Made by a program: the position numbers and the translations under genes
The notes under the pieces: model-generated
What the model saw: only the letters and a program-made list of their open reading frames with translations
The model's database searches: none
What the model was told of the DNA's origin: nothing
In this document: one piece after another, positions 33,705-42,380 of the stretch
How positions within the stretch are numbered: position 1 is the first letter of the stretch
Layout: the number at the start of each line of letters is the position of its first letter
NCBI RefSeq assembly: GCF_000414115.1
Contig: NZ_AOPZ01000069.1
Span: 1-64,000, forward strand
DNA from: Streptomyces aurantiacus JA 4570
GTDB lineage: Bacteria > Actinomycetota > Actinomycetes > Streptomycetales > Streptomycetaceae
DNA: 64,000 bases
Direction: 5' to 3'

Positions 33705-36629
33705 ATGACCATCAGCACGGAGTCCACGGAAGTCGAACACGGCGAGGTCGGCGGCGACCTCGCGCGGCGGCTGCGCGCCGACCTCGACGGCGAGGTCGCC
33801 TTCGACGACTACAGCCGCCATCTCTTCGCCCGCGACGCCAGCATGTACGCCATCACGCCCCTCGGCGTCGTCTTCCCCCGGCACGCCGAGGACGTGCGGG
33901 CGGCCGTGGCAGCCGCCGCCGAGCACGGCGTGTCCGTCGTGCCGCGCGGCGCGGGGACGAGCCTCGCGGGGCAGACCACCGGGCCGGGCATCGTCCTCGA
34001 CCTGTCCCGGCACATGCGGCGCATCGTCGCCCTCGAACCCGACGGCCGCACCGCCCTGGTCGAACCGGGCGTCGTCCAGGACCAGTTGAACCGCGCCGCC
34101 GCCCCGCACGGCCTGATGTTCGGCCCCGACACCTCCACGAGCAACCGCGCCACCATCGGCGGCATGGTCGGCAACAACTCGGCGGGCAGCGGCTCACTGC
34201 GGTACGGCATGACCATCGACCACGTACGCGCCCTCGACGTCGTCCTCGCCGACGCGAGCACCGCCCACCTCGCGCCCCTGACCGCCCGCGAACACGCCGA
34301 CCGCGCCCGCGGCACCGGCCTCGACGGCCGCATCCACCGCGAACTGCCCGCGCTCGTCGCCGCGCACGCCGACGCCATCGCCGCCGGTTACCCCGGCCAC
34401 TGGCGGCGGGCCGGCGGCTACCGCCTGGACCGGCTCGCCCGCGAGGACACGCCGTTCGACCTGGCGAAGTTCCTGGTCGGCTCCGAGGGCACCCTCGCCA
34501 TCACTACGCGCGCCCTCGTGGACCTCGTACCGAAACCGGCGCACACCGTGTTCGCCGTCGGCCACTTCACCTCGGTGGCCGGGGCCATCGAGGCCACCCA
34601 GGACGCCCTCGCCTGCGACCCGGCCGCCGTCGAGCTGATGGACCGCACGATCCTCGACCTGTCCCGCCAGAAGATCGAGTACGCCTCGCTGGGCACCGTC
34701 CTCGAAGGCGACCCGGACGCGCTCCTTTTCGTCTCCTTCACCGGCGACGACGAACGCGAACTCATCGGCAGCGTCGAGCGGTTGAAGAAGCTGTGGCAGC
34801 GGCACGGCCACGGCTACCACACCCTCGCCGCGATCACCCAGGCCGACCAGACCGCCCTGATGAAGGTCCGCAAGTCCAGCCTCGGCCTGCTCATGGCCGC
34901 CAGCGAGGGCACGCGCCGGCCGCTGGCGTTCATCGAGGACACCGCCGTCGACCCGGTCCATCTGCCCGCGTACACCAACAGGCTGAAGAAGGTCCTGGAC
35001 CGCCACGGCCTCACCGCCGGGTTCTACGGCCACTGCTCGGTGGGCTGTCTGCACATCCGCCCCTTCCTCGACGTCACCGACCCCGCGCAGCGGCAGACCA
35101 TGCGCGAGGTCGCCGAGGAGATCAAGGACCTGGTCACCGAGTACGGCGGCGTCAACTCCAGCGAGCACGGGGACGGTCTCGCCCGCAGCGAGTTCAACCG
35201 CGAGCTGTTCGGCGACGAGCTGTACGAGGCGATGCGGCGCGTGAAGGGCCTCTTCGACCCGGACAACCGGCTGAACCCCGGCAAGATCGTCGACGCGCCC
35301 GCGATGACCGAGCACCTGCGCGACCCCGCGCTGCCGCCCGCGCCGGGCCTGCGCACCCGGCTCGACTTCGAGGTCTCGGGCGGCATGCGGGCGGCCGCGG
35401 ACCGCTGCATGAACATCGGCCTGTGCCGCAAGAGCGAGACCGGCGTGATGTGCCCCTCCTACATGGCGACCCGCAACGAGGAGGACTCCACGCGCGGCCG
35501 CGCGGGCGCCCTCGTCAAGGCCCTCTCCGAACCCGATCCGCACCAGGCGCTCGGCGACGAGCGGCTGCACGAGGTCCTCGACCTGTGCCTGATGTGCAAG
35601 GCGTGCAAGAGCGAGTGCCCGCTCGGCGTGGACATGGCCTCGCTGAAGGCGGAGGCGCTCGCCCACCACCACGACGAGCACGGCATACCGCTGCGCTCCC
35701 GGATCTTCGGCGCCATCCGCGGACTCAACCGCCTCGGCTCGGCCACCGCACCCCTGTCCAACCTGCCCGGCCGCATCCCCCTGCTGCGCCGCCTGCTCCA
35801 CCGCACCGTCGGCATCACCCCGCACCGCCCCTTGCCGCGCTACGTCCGCCGCAACCTGGTGCGCTGGTTCAACCGCCGCCCGGCCGCCGTCGTCGCGGCA
35901 CCCCGGGGCACGGTCGTCATGCTCGCCGACTCCTTCACCACGTACACCGAACCGGAGATCGGCCGGGCCGCCGTGGAACTGCTCGAACGCGCGGGCTGGG
36001 CCGTGCAGTTGGAGAGCGGCGGCTGCTGCGGCCGCGCCGCGCTGTCGAAGGGGCTCCTCGACGAGGCGAGCGACAAGGCGTTCCAACTGGTCCACCGCAT
36101 CACGGAGACCACACCTCCCGACGCCCCCGTCACCGGGTGCGAACCGTCCTGCCTGATGACGCTGCGCGACGAGCACAAGGCCCTGCTGCCGCTCGACTCG
36201 GCCCGCGAGGCCGTCACGGGCCGCGTCCGCCAGCTGGAGGAACTGCTCACCGAGGCCATCGACGACGGCGGCCTCACGCTGCGCGAGGACTCCTGGCTCA
36301 GCGGCCGCACACTGCTGTTCCACGGCCACTGCCACCAGAAGGCCGAGGTCGGCACCGCGGCGACCGTCGCCCTGCTGCGCCGCATCCCGGGTGTCGAGGT
36401 GAAGGAACTCGACGCGGGCTGCTGCGGCATGGCGGGTTCCTTCGGCTTCGAGTCCGAGCACTACGACGTGTCGATGACCGTGGGGGAGGACCGGCTGTTC
36501 CCCGCGGTGCGCGCCGCGTCCGAGGGCACCGTCGTCGTCGCCACGGGCGCGTCGTGCCGCCAGCAGATCTTCCACGGCACGGAACGGAACGCCTGGCATC
36601 CGGTGCAGTTGGTGCGCGAGGCGCTGTGA
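33705..36629 (+). CDS. FAD- and Fe-S-dependent glycolate/D-lactate-type dehydrogenase
   Basis: 974 residues, one-chain version of the GlcDEF/Dld type. FAD_binding_4 (about 50-270; PRGAGTSLAGQTTG, DTSTSNRATIGGMVGNN), FAD-oxidase C domain (to about 540), two 4Fe-4S motifs (CMNIGLC...MCPS near 567 and CLMCKACKSECP near 627), and two CCG domains (GGCCGRAAL near 772, GCCGMAGSFGFE near 905). Oxidises a 2-hydroxy acid and passes electrons to the membrane chain. With serine-glyoxylate aminotransferase upstream, glycolate to glyoxylate is the best guess; D-lactate is possible. ATG 33705 with AGGAGCG. Confidence 0.9.
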   Translation: MTISTESTEVEHGEVGGDLARRLRADLDGEVAFDDYSRHLFARDASMYAITPLGVVFPRHAEDVRAAVAAAAEHGVSVVPRGAGTSLAGQTTGPGIVLDLSRHMRRIVALEPDGRTALVEPGVVQDQLNRAAAPHGLMFGPDTSTSNRATIGGMVGNNSAGSGSLRYGMTIDHVRALDVVLADASTAHLAPLTAREHADRARGTGLDGRIHRELPALVAAHADAIAAGYPGHWRRAGGYRLDRLAREDTPFDLAKFLVGSEGTLAITTRALVDLVPKPAHTVFAVGHFTSVAGAIEATQDALACDPAAVELMDRTILDLSRQKIEYASLGTVLEGDPDALLFVSFTGDDERELIGSVERLKKLWQRHGHGYHTLAAITQADQTALMKVRKSSLGLLMAASEGTRRPLAFIEDTAVDPVHLPAYTNRLKKVLDRHGLTAGFYGHCSVGCLHIRPFLDVTDPAQRQTMREVAEEIKDLVTEYGGVNSSEHGDGLARSEFNRELFGDELYEAMRRVKGLFDPDNRLNPGKIVDAPAMTEHLRDPALPPAPGLRTRLDFEVSGGMRAAADRCMNIGLCRKSETGVMCPSYMATRNEEDSTRGRAGALVKALSEPDPHQALGDERLHEVLDLCLMCKACKSECPLGVDMASLKAEALAHHHDEHGIPLRSRIFGAIRGLNRLGSATAPLSNLPGRIPLLRRLLHRTVGITPHRPLPRYVRRNLVRWFNRRPAAVVAAPRGTVVMLADSFTTYTEPEIGRAAVELLERAGWAVQLESGGCCGRAALSKGLLDEASDKAFQLVHRITETTPPDAPVTGCEPSCLMTLRDEHKALLPLDSAREAVTGRVRQLEELLTEAIDDGGLTLREDSWLSGRTLLFHGHCHQKAEVGTAATVALLRRIPGVEVKELDAGCCGMAGSFGFESEHYDVSMTVGEDRLFPAVRAASEGTVVVATGASCRQQIFHGTERNAWHPVQLVREAL

Positions 36630-36668
36630 GCGGGCCCCCGGCTGAGGGCGGGGCAGGGCGCGCCCGCC

Positions 36669-37268
36669 TCACTCCCCGCCGACCTGGCTGAGCCGGTCGT
36701 CGCCCATGCGGTGCTGTACGTCCGTGAGCAGGACGTGCAGCAGTTCGGTGAGCCGGGTCTGCTGCTCGGGCGTGAGGCCGGCGACCAGGCCGGCCTCGCG
36801 GTGCAGCACTTGGTCGACGGTGGCCTCGACGAGGTCGTGCCCGGCCGGCGTCAGGGTGACGAGCACCGTGCGCGGGCGGCCCCCGGTCGCCTCCCGGGTC
36901 ACCAGGCCCTCCTGTTCGGCGCGGGCGACGCGCTGCGAGACGGCGCCCGCCGTCACCAGCGACCGGTGGCCGAGTTCGCGGGTGCTGAGGGCGTACGGCG
37001 GACCGCTGCGGCGCAGCACGCTCAGCAGGTCGAGCGTGGCGGTGTCCACCCCGGCGCGGGCGAGGACCCGGCGGCGGTCGTCGCCGAACAGCTTGGCCAA
37101 CTGCCAGATCGGCGTGACGATCCCGATCGAGGAGACCGGCGTGCCGGGGCGCTCGCGCTCCCACGCGGCGGCGATCTCCCGCGCGGAGTGGGCGGGCGCG
37201 GGGTGCTGCGGGGTACGTGCGCCGTCGCGGCCGTCGTCGTCCCGTCCCGGCTGCGGATCCCTTGCCAT
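36669..37268 (-). CDS. MarR-family transcriptional regulator
   Basis: 199 residues. MarR winged HTH (LSTRELGHRSLVTAGAVSQRV, wing with ATGGRPRTVLVTLTPAGHDL) within a helical dimer. The N-terminal 40 residues are an extra charged, disordered stretch. Divergent from the short-chain reductase gene at 37339 with a perfect CTAAATTTAG palindrome between them, so it most likely represses both. Confidence 0.9.
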   Translation of the reverse strand: MARDPQPGRDDDGRDGARTPQHPAPAHSAREIAAAWERERPGTPVSSIGIVTPIWQLAKLFGDDRRRVLARAGVDTATLDLLSVLRRSGPPYALSTRELGHRSLVTAGAVSQRVARAEQEGLVTREATGGRPRTVLVTLTPAGHDLVEATVDQVLHREAGLVAGLTPEQQTRLTELLHVLLTDVQHRMGDDRLSQVGGE

Positions 37269-37294
37269 CGTGGCCCTCCCGAGTGTTACATTGA

Positions 37295-37311
37295 GGTCTA
37301 AATTTAGCCCT
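37295..37311. promoter_or_regulatory. MarR-type operator
   Basis: AT-rich palindrome with a perfect CTAAATTTAG core (37298-37307), extended by AGG/CCT-like flanks, in the 70-bp gap between the divergent MarR gene and the reductase gene. It stands out strongly from the GC-rich surroundings. Confidence 0.65.
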
Positions 37312-37338
37312 AAACGGATCTGATTCGGAGCTCAGCAT

Positions 37339-38058
37339 ATGGCACGCACCATCCTGGTCACCGGCGGCGGCACGGGCATCGGCCGCGCGATCGCGCGGCA
37401 CTTCGCGGCCGAGGGCGAGCGCGTGACCGTCACCGGCCGCCGCCCCGGCCCGCTCAAGGAGACGGCCGCCGAGATCGGCGTCGGCACCGCGATCTGCGAC
37501 CACACGGACCCCGCGGCGCTCACCCGCCTCCTCGACGACCTGCCCGAGCGCATCGACGTCCTGGTGAACAACGCGGGCGGGAACATCGCGTTCGACGCCG
37601 ACGGCAAGACGGACCTGGCCTCCTACGCCCGGGACTTCCGCGCCAACCTCGACGCCAACCTGGTCAGCGCCGCGCTCACCACGAAGGCGGTGGAGGACCG
37701 GCTCGCCGCCGGCGGCGCCGTCGTCCACATCGGTTCGATCGCCGCCGAGCAGGCGGCCGGTTCCTACGGCGCCGCCAAGGCGGGCCTGGCCAACTGGAAC
37801 ATCGACCTGGCGCACGCGCTCGGCCGCCGCGGCATCACGGCCAACGTCGTCGCGCCCGGCTACATCGCCGACACCGAGTTCTTCCGCGACCAGCTCCCGG
37901 ACGAGCGGCGCGAGCAGCTCGTGGCGGCCACCGCGACCGGCCGTGCCGGCGTGCCCTCCGACATCGCGGGCACCGTCGCCTTCCTCGCTTCCCCGGCGGC
38001 CCGTCACATCACCGGCCAGGTGCTGCACGTCAACGGAGGGGCGCGCGCCACGCGTTGA
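37339..38058 (+). CDS. short-chain dehydrogenase/reductase
   Basis: 239 residues. Rossmann fold with TGGGTGIGRAIA for NADP(H), NNAGG, and active-site Ser with Tyr143/Lys147 in SYGAAKAG; HITGQVLHVNGG closes the fold as in FabG-like 3-oxoacyl reductases. Substrate unknown. Under control of the divergent MarR regulator. Confidence 0.92.
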   Translation: MARTILVTGGGTGIGRAIARHFAAEGERVTVTGRRPGPLKETAAEIGVGTAICDHTDPAALTRLLDDLPERIDVLVNNAGGNIAFDADGKTDLASYARDFRANLDANLVSAALTTKAVEDRLAAGGAVVHIGSIAAEQAAGSYGAAKAGLANWNIDLAHALGRRGITANVVAPGYIADTEFFRDQLPDERREQLVAATATGRAGVPSDIAGTVAFLASPAARHITGQVLHVNGGARATR

Positions 38059-38077
38059 GACACGCCGCCGGGCGGCT

Positions 38078-39322
38078 TCACCGAGGACGAGGAGGGCTCC
38101 TTCGACCGGCGGCAACGGGATGGCTGAGCCGGGCGGACAGCAGCCCGGCCGCGGCGATCAGGGTCCACAGCGCCCAGGGGCCGATCGCGTACACGGCACC
38201 GCCGATGAGCGGCCCGGCGCCCGTACCGGCCGTGTACGCGACGCCGTGCAGCCCCTGGTAGCGGCCGACCATGTGCGGCGGAGCCAGACTTCCCAGGTAC
38301 GCCTGGGAGATGGTGCTCGTCATCATCTCGCCGAGCGTCCACATCAGCACTGTCGCCGCCAGCGGGACCATGCCGGTCGCGAACCCGGTCAGCGCGAGAC
38401 CGACGCCGGTGATCAGGTTGCCGACGGCCAGCACGCGCTCCGGCCGGTACCGGGCGACCGCGCCGGTGATGGGCAGTTCGAGGACCAATACCAGCAGGCC
38501 GTTGAGCCCGATGAGGAGACCGAAGTCACCCGGGCTCAGACCCACCTCGCTGACGTGCAGGGGCAGGCCGACGGTGGACTGGATGTAGACGAACTCGGCG
38601 ACCACGGTCATGAGCAGGAACCGCATCAGCGTGCGGTCGGCGAGCACCTGCCGATATCCCACCGCCCGGACCGCCCCCGCGGCCGCGTCGCCCCGGTCGG
38701 GCCGTGCCTTGGGAGCGTCCCGCAGCAGCACCCCCACGACCACGCCGAACAGCAGGCACGCGGCGGCATTGCCCAGGAAGAGGCCCACATAGGAAGTGCC
38801 GGCCAGCACACCGCCGATGACGCCGCCCAGGGCGGCGCCCACGTTCATCGCGAACCGGAACACCCCGAAGGCGGCCAGCCGTTGCTGGTTCGTCGCCGCC
38901 ACGGAGTCCAGCAGCACCGCGGCCGCGGCCGGCCGGTAGATCTGCGACGTCACGCCGATGAGACCGACCACGGCGACGATGACCGGCAACGGTCCGAGGA
39001 ACGGCACGATCGCCGTCAGCCCCGCGGTGGTCAGGGTGGACAGCACGATGGTCCATCGCCGGCCGATCCTGTCGGCGAGGTGGCCGCCGACGGCGTTGCC
39101 GAGCACCTTGCCGACACCGGAGGCGCCGAGCACGAGCCCCGCGGCACCGGCGGAATGGCCGCGCTCGGTCAGATAGAGCACGATGAACACGGGCAGGAAG
39201 TTGCCGACCTGGTTGACCAGGATGCCGAGACTGATGATCCACACCCGGGCGGGCAGGCCGCGCAGCGCGTCGCGGAATCGCTGCTCGTCGAGGTCCGACC
39301 GGGTCGGCGGTGCGGTGCTCAC
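38078..39322 (-). CDS. MFS transporter (probable exporter of the ATP-grasp product)
   Basis: 414 residues, twelve membrane helices in MFS layout with ADRIGRRWTIV in the loop between helices 2 and 3. GTG 39322 overlaps the ATP-grasp stop (GTGA), so it is the second gene of a two-gene unit. Coupling of an ATP-grasp ligase with an MFS protein is common where a small peptide or amino-acid conjugate is made and exported, which suggests efflux or self-protection. Confidence 0.87.
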   Translation of the reverse strand: MSTAPPTRSDLDEQRFRDALRGLPARVWIISLGILVNQVGNFLPVFIVLYLTERGHSAGAAGLVLGASGVGKVLGNAVGGHLADRIGRRWTIVLSTLTTAGLTAIVPFLGPLPVIVAVVGLIGVTSQIYRPAAAAVLLDSVAATNQQRLAAFGVFRFAMNVGAALGGVIGGVLAGTSYVGLFLGNAAACLLFGVVVGVLLRDAPKARPDRGDAAAGAVRAVGYRQVLADRTLMRFLLMTVVAEFVYIQSTVGLPLHVSEVGLSPGDFGLLIGLNGLLVLVLELPITGAVARYRPERVLAVGNLITGVGLALTGFATGMVPLAATVLMWTLGEMMTSTISQAYLGSLAPPHMVGRYQGLHGVAYTAGTGAGPLIGGAVYAIGPWALWTLIAAAGLLSARLSHPVAAGRRSPPRPR

Positions 39323-40569
39323 GCGACGGGCTCGGTGCGTATGCGGATCGCCGCGGCAAGCCGCCTGCTGTGGGCGACCGCTTCGGTGGCGGTGGCGCCG
39401 CGGGCGACGACGTGACCGACCTTGTCCTCGTTCCAGGTCAGCGGTGGCACCTGGGAGCCCGGCCGCACCGTCAACCGGAGGTCCACGCACGCCGGGTCCG
39501 CGCGCACGGCGTCGACACCGCTCACCGCCACGACCCGGCCGGGCTCCGGCGTGAGGAACCGGACGGCCGCTCCGCCCCGGGGCGCGGGCGACGTGGTCAG
39601 CGGTTCCACCACGCCGAGCCCGGCGCCCAGCGCGTAACGCTCCATGTCGACGCCGTAGGCGATCTCGGTCAGTTCGTTGATCCGGTCACCGCCGACGCGG
39701 TTGTGCGACTCGACGATGCGCGGGCCGCGCGAGGTCAGCTTGACCTCGGTGTGCCCCGGCCCGTCGCGCAGCCCCACCGCGTCGAGGAAGTCCGTCACCA
39801 GGTGCCTGACCTCGCGCAGCGTCGCGGCCGAGCAGCCGCTGGGCTGCGCGTGTCCGAGCTCGACGAACCCGGGGCCGCCGCACTCCTTGTCGGTCACCGC
39901 GACGACGACATGCCGGCCGTCGAAGGTCAGGGTCTCCACGCTGATCTCCGGGCCGTCCAGGAACTCCTCCATGAGGAACTCGTCGAAGGAGCCGGCACCG
40001 GACAGGTCCCCGGCCGCCCAGTGCCCGTCGTCGAGGGACCGGAACCGTTCGGCGACGGCGTCCACGTCGGCTGCGTTCCGGACGCGGAACACTCCCAGGC
40101 TGCCCGATTCGCGGACCGGCTTGACGACGACCGGGAGCCCGTGCGCCTCGGCGAACTCCCGTACGTCCCGCGTGCGGCGGCCGATCGCGGCGGCCACCGG
40201 GCTGATGCCCTTCGCGGCCAGGTGCCGGCGCATCCGCCACTTGTCGCGCAGCAGTTCCACGGTGGCGACGGACTCGCCGCCGAGGCCCAGCGCCTCGTTG
40301 ATCCGCGCCGCCGGCAGCAGCCCGAGCTCGAACAGCGATACGGCCGCCTGGAACGGGTACGCCTCGTGCAGCGCCCTGGCCGGCGGCAGGAGCCGCTCGA
40401 CGTCGCCGTAGTCGAGCAGCAGCGCCTGCTCGACGTAGGGCCAGTGGCCGCGGTCGTACTGGTCGGGGAACTGGACGTGAACCACGTCCAGTCCGAGCTC
40501 CCGGGCCTTGCGCACATGTCCGAGCTCGCCGCCGACGATCAGGACGCGAGGCGTGACTCCCTCTCTCAC
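39319..40569 (-). CDS. ATP-grasp ligase (amino-acid ligase-like)
   Basis: 416 residues from GTG 40569, with GAGGGA upstream. N-terminal PreATP-grasp Rossmann-like part (RVLIVGGELGHVRKARELG), then ATP-grasp: VVVKPVRESGSLGV for the adenine/P-loop lysine, MEEFLDGPEISVE, and the metal site ESHNRVGGDRI. The C-terminal LDAP-like part (GVDAVRADPACVDLRLTV, VGHVVARGATATEA) is that of L-amino-acid ligases and carnosine-synthase relatives. It would join two carboxylate/amine substrates using ATP. Substrates unknown. Confidence 0.87.
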   Translation of the reverse strand: MREGVTPRVLIVGGELGHVRKARELGLDVVHVQFPDQYDRGHWPYVEQALLLDYGDVERLLPPARALHEAYPFQAAVSLFELGLLPAARINEALGLGGESVATVELLRDKWRMRRHLAAKGISPVAAAIGRRTRDVREFAEAHGLPVVVKPVRESGSLGVFRVRNAADVDAVAERFRSLDDGHWAAGDLSGAGSFDEFLMEEFLDGPEISVETLTFDGRHVVVAVTDKECGGPGFVELGHAQPSGCSAATLREVRHLVTDFLDAVGLRDGPGHTEVKLTSRGPRIVESHNRVGGDRINELTEIAYGVDMERYALGAGLGVVEPLTTSPAPRGGAAVRFLTPEPGRVVAVSGVDAVRADPACVDLRLTVRPGSQVPPLTWNEDKVGHVVARGATATEAVAHSRRLAAAIRIRTEPVA

Positions 40570-40669
40570 GATCAGTTCCCTCTTCCGTGCGGTGGGATGG
40601 CGCCTCACGCTACGACCGGTTCCGGACAATCTGCTTCCGGTACAGGGGGTGACCACCTAATCTGCTCGT

Positions 40670-41611
40670 GTGCCGACCGAACTCAGCCCCACCGCAAGGG
40701 CTCTGCGCACCATGGAGATCCTCCAGACCCGTCCCGGCGCGACCGCGGACGAGCTCGCCGCGTCGCTGGGTGTCACGGAGCGGGCCGCGCGCCGGTACAT
40801 CGGGATCCTGCGGGAGGCGGGCATCCCGGTCGAGTCGACCCGGGGCCCCTACGGCGGGTACCGGCTGGGGCGCGGGACGAGGCTGCCGCCGGTGGTCTTC
40901 ACCGAACCGGAGGCACTGGCGCTGGTCATGGCGGCGCTCGACGACGCCGACGAACTCGTGGGAAACGCCCTGAGCAAGGTCGTCCGGGCGCTGCCGGAGA
41001 AGGTCGGCCGGCAGGCGGCGACGCTGCGCCACCACGCGTCGGCCGCACCCGACCCGAACTCGGTCCGGCCCGATCCGGCCGTCACCGGCGCACTGGTCGC
41101 GGCGTCCGCGGCCCGACGGAGCGTGCGGGTCGCGTATCGGAGTGAGACGGGCAAGGAGTCGGAGAAGGACGTGGACCCCTGGGCGGTGGTCGTCCGCCAC
41201 GGGCGCTGGTACCTCTTGTGCCGCTCACATCGCGCGGACGCGGTCCGCACCTACCGGGTCGACCGGATCGGCGCGGTCCATGAGACGACCCGCGCCTTCG
41301 ACCCGCCCGACGCACTCGACCCGGTGGCGGCGCTGGAGGAGAGCCTGGGCACCGGCCGGGAGTACCCCACCCGCGTGCTGTTCGACGCCCCCCTGTCCGA
41401 GGTGGCGCGGTGGGTCAGGCCCCCCATGGGGCGACTGGAGGAGTCGGGCGACGGGTGCCTGCTGGTCGGCAGTACCAGCGACCCGGCGTGGTACGTGCAG
41501 GAGTGGCTGGTGAGGATGCCGTTCGGGTTCCGCGTCGAGGGCGGGCCGGAGCTCCGGGCGGCGGTGGCGGAGGTGGCGGCGCGCTTCACGGCGGCGGTGG
41601 GGTCCTCCTAG
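40670..41611 (+). CDS. WYL-domain transcriptional regulator (YafY type)
   Basis: 313 residues from GTG. N-terminal HTH_11 (ATADELAASLGVTERAARRYI) with wing GPYGGYRLGRG, then a WYL domain (RWYLLCRSHRADAVRTYRVDRIGAV) and a WCX-type end. WYL domains bind small ligands or nucleic acid. Divergent from the ATP-grasp/MFS unit across 100 bp and likely its regulator. Its stop overlaps the stop of the convergent TetR gene. Confidence 0.9.
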   Translation: MPTELSPTARALRTMEILQTRPGATADELAASLGVTERAARRYIGILREAGIPVESTRGPYGGYRLGRGTRLPPVVFTEPEALALVMAALDDADELVGNALSKVVRALPEKVGRQAATLRHHASAAPDPNSVRPDPAVTGALVAASAARRSVRVAYRSETGKESEKDVDPWAVVVRHGRWYLLCRSHRADAVRTYRVDRIGAVHETTRAFDPPDALDPVAALEESLGTGREYPTRVLFDAPLSEVARWVRPPMGRLEESGDGCLLVGSTSDPAWYVQEWLVRMPFGFRVEGGPELRAAVAEVAARFTAAVGSS

Positions 41612-42354
41612 GAGCTGTTGCCCCCGGCGGAGTCACCACTCCCGGCGGAGTCACCGCCCCCGGCGGGATCCGGCAGCAGCTCCCGCAGCAGTGCCTCGAA
41701 CTCGTCCGCCGTGGGCGCCGCGTCGTCGAGCAGCGCCTGGAGGAGCAGGCCGTCGTAGGCGTGCGTGAAGAGCTTGACGCGCAGCGGGTCGTCCGTGAAC
41801 GCGCGGGCGAAGGCGGCGAGAGCGTCCTTCCAGCGGCGGGTCGCGGCGCGCTGCTCCGGGCGGCGCGCCGCGAGCAGGCACAGCTCGAACTCGGCCAGCA
41901 GATGCCCCGGCGGCGTCAGGAGCCCCGCCATCAGCCGCGCCAGTGACCGGCGCTTGTCGACACCGTCGTCCGGCGCGTCGACCAGCGCCTCGATGCGCGC
42001 GGAGTCCTCCTCCATGCACTGGGTCAGCGCCGCCGTCAGGAGTGCGTCGATGCTGCTGAAGTAGTACGTGGTCGCGGTCGTCGGCAGCTCCGCCTCGCGG
42101 GCCACCGTGCGATGCGTGACGCCCGCGGCGCCGTCACGCGCGATGACACGCACCGTCGCCTCGATCAGTGCTCGGCGACGACGCTCGCCCTTGGCACGGC
42201 GGCCGTCGGTGACGGCCGCCCCGCCCGTCCGCTTGAGGTCGGGTGCGGCCTCGCGTCCCACCGGCCCGGCGTCCGACCTGGCCTTCGTTCCCGTACTCGT
42301 GTCGGTGCCCGTCTCGTTCAGGGTGACTCTCCACTGCTCACTGCTGCCGCTCAT
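41608..42354 (-). CDS. TetR-family transcriptional regulator
   Basis: 248 residues. HTH in IEATVRVIARDGAAGVTHRTV and TTYYFSSIDALLTAAL; C-terminal ligand domain. The first 50 residues before the HTH are low complexity, so a later start is possible. The end is a Gly/Ser/Asp repeat (GDSAGSGDSAGGN). Starts only 26 bp after the caspase-STAND gene on the same strand and may be co-transcribed with it. Confidence 0.88.
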   Translation of the reverse strand: MSGSSEQWRVTLNETGTDTSTGTKARSDAGPVGREAAPDLKRTGGAAVTDGRRAKGERRRRALIEATVRVIARDGAAGVTHRTVAREAELPTTATTYYFSSIDALLTAALTQCMEEDSARIEALVDAPDDGVDKRRSLARLMAGLLTPPGHLLAEFELCLLAARRPEQRAATRRWKDALAAFARAFTDDPLRVKLFTHAYDGLLLQALLDDAAPTADEFEALLRELLPDPAGGGDSAGSGDSAGGNSS

Positions 42355-42380
42355 GACCCGTTCCCGCTGACGTTACCCGG

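Noticed and set aside
33086..36691. Open frame of 1201 codons on the plus strand
   Set aside because: Out of frame with the aminotransferase and dehydrogenase genes and made of Arg/Pro/Ala/His runs. It is a shadow of the dehydrogenase gene.
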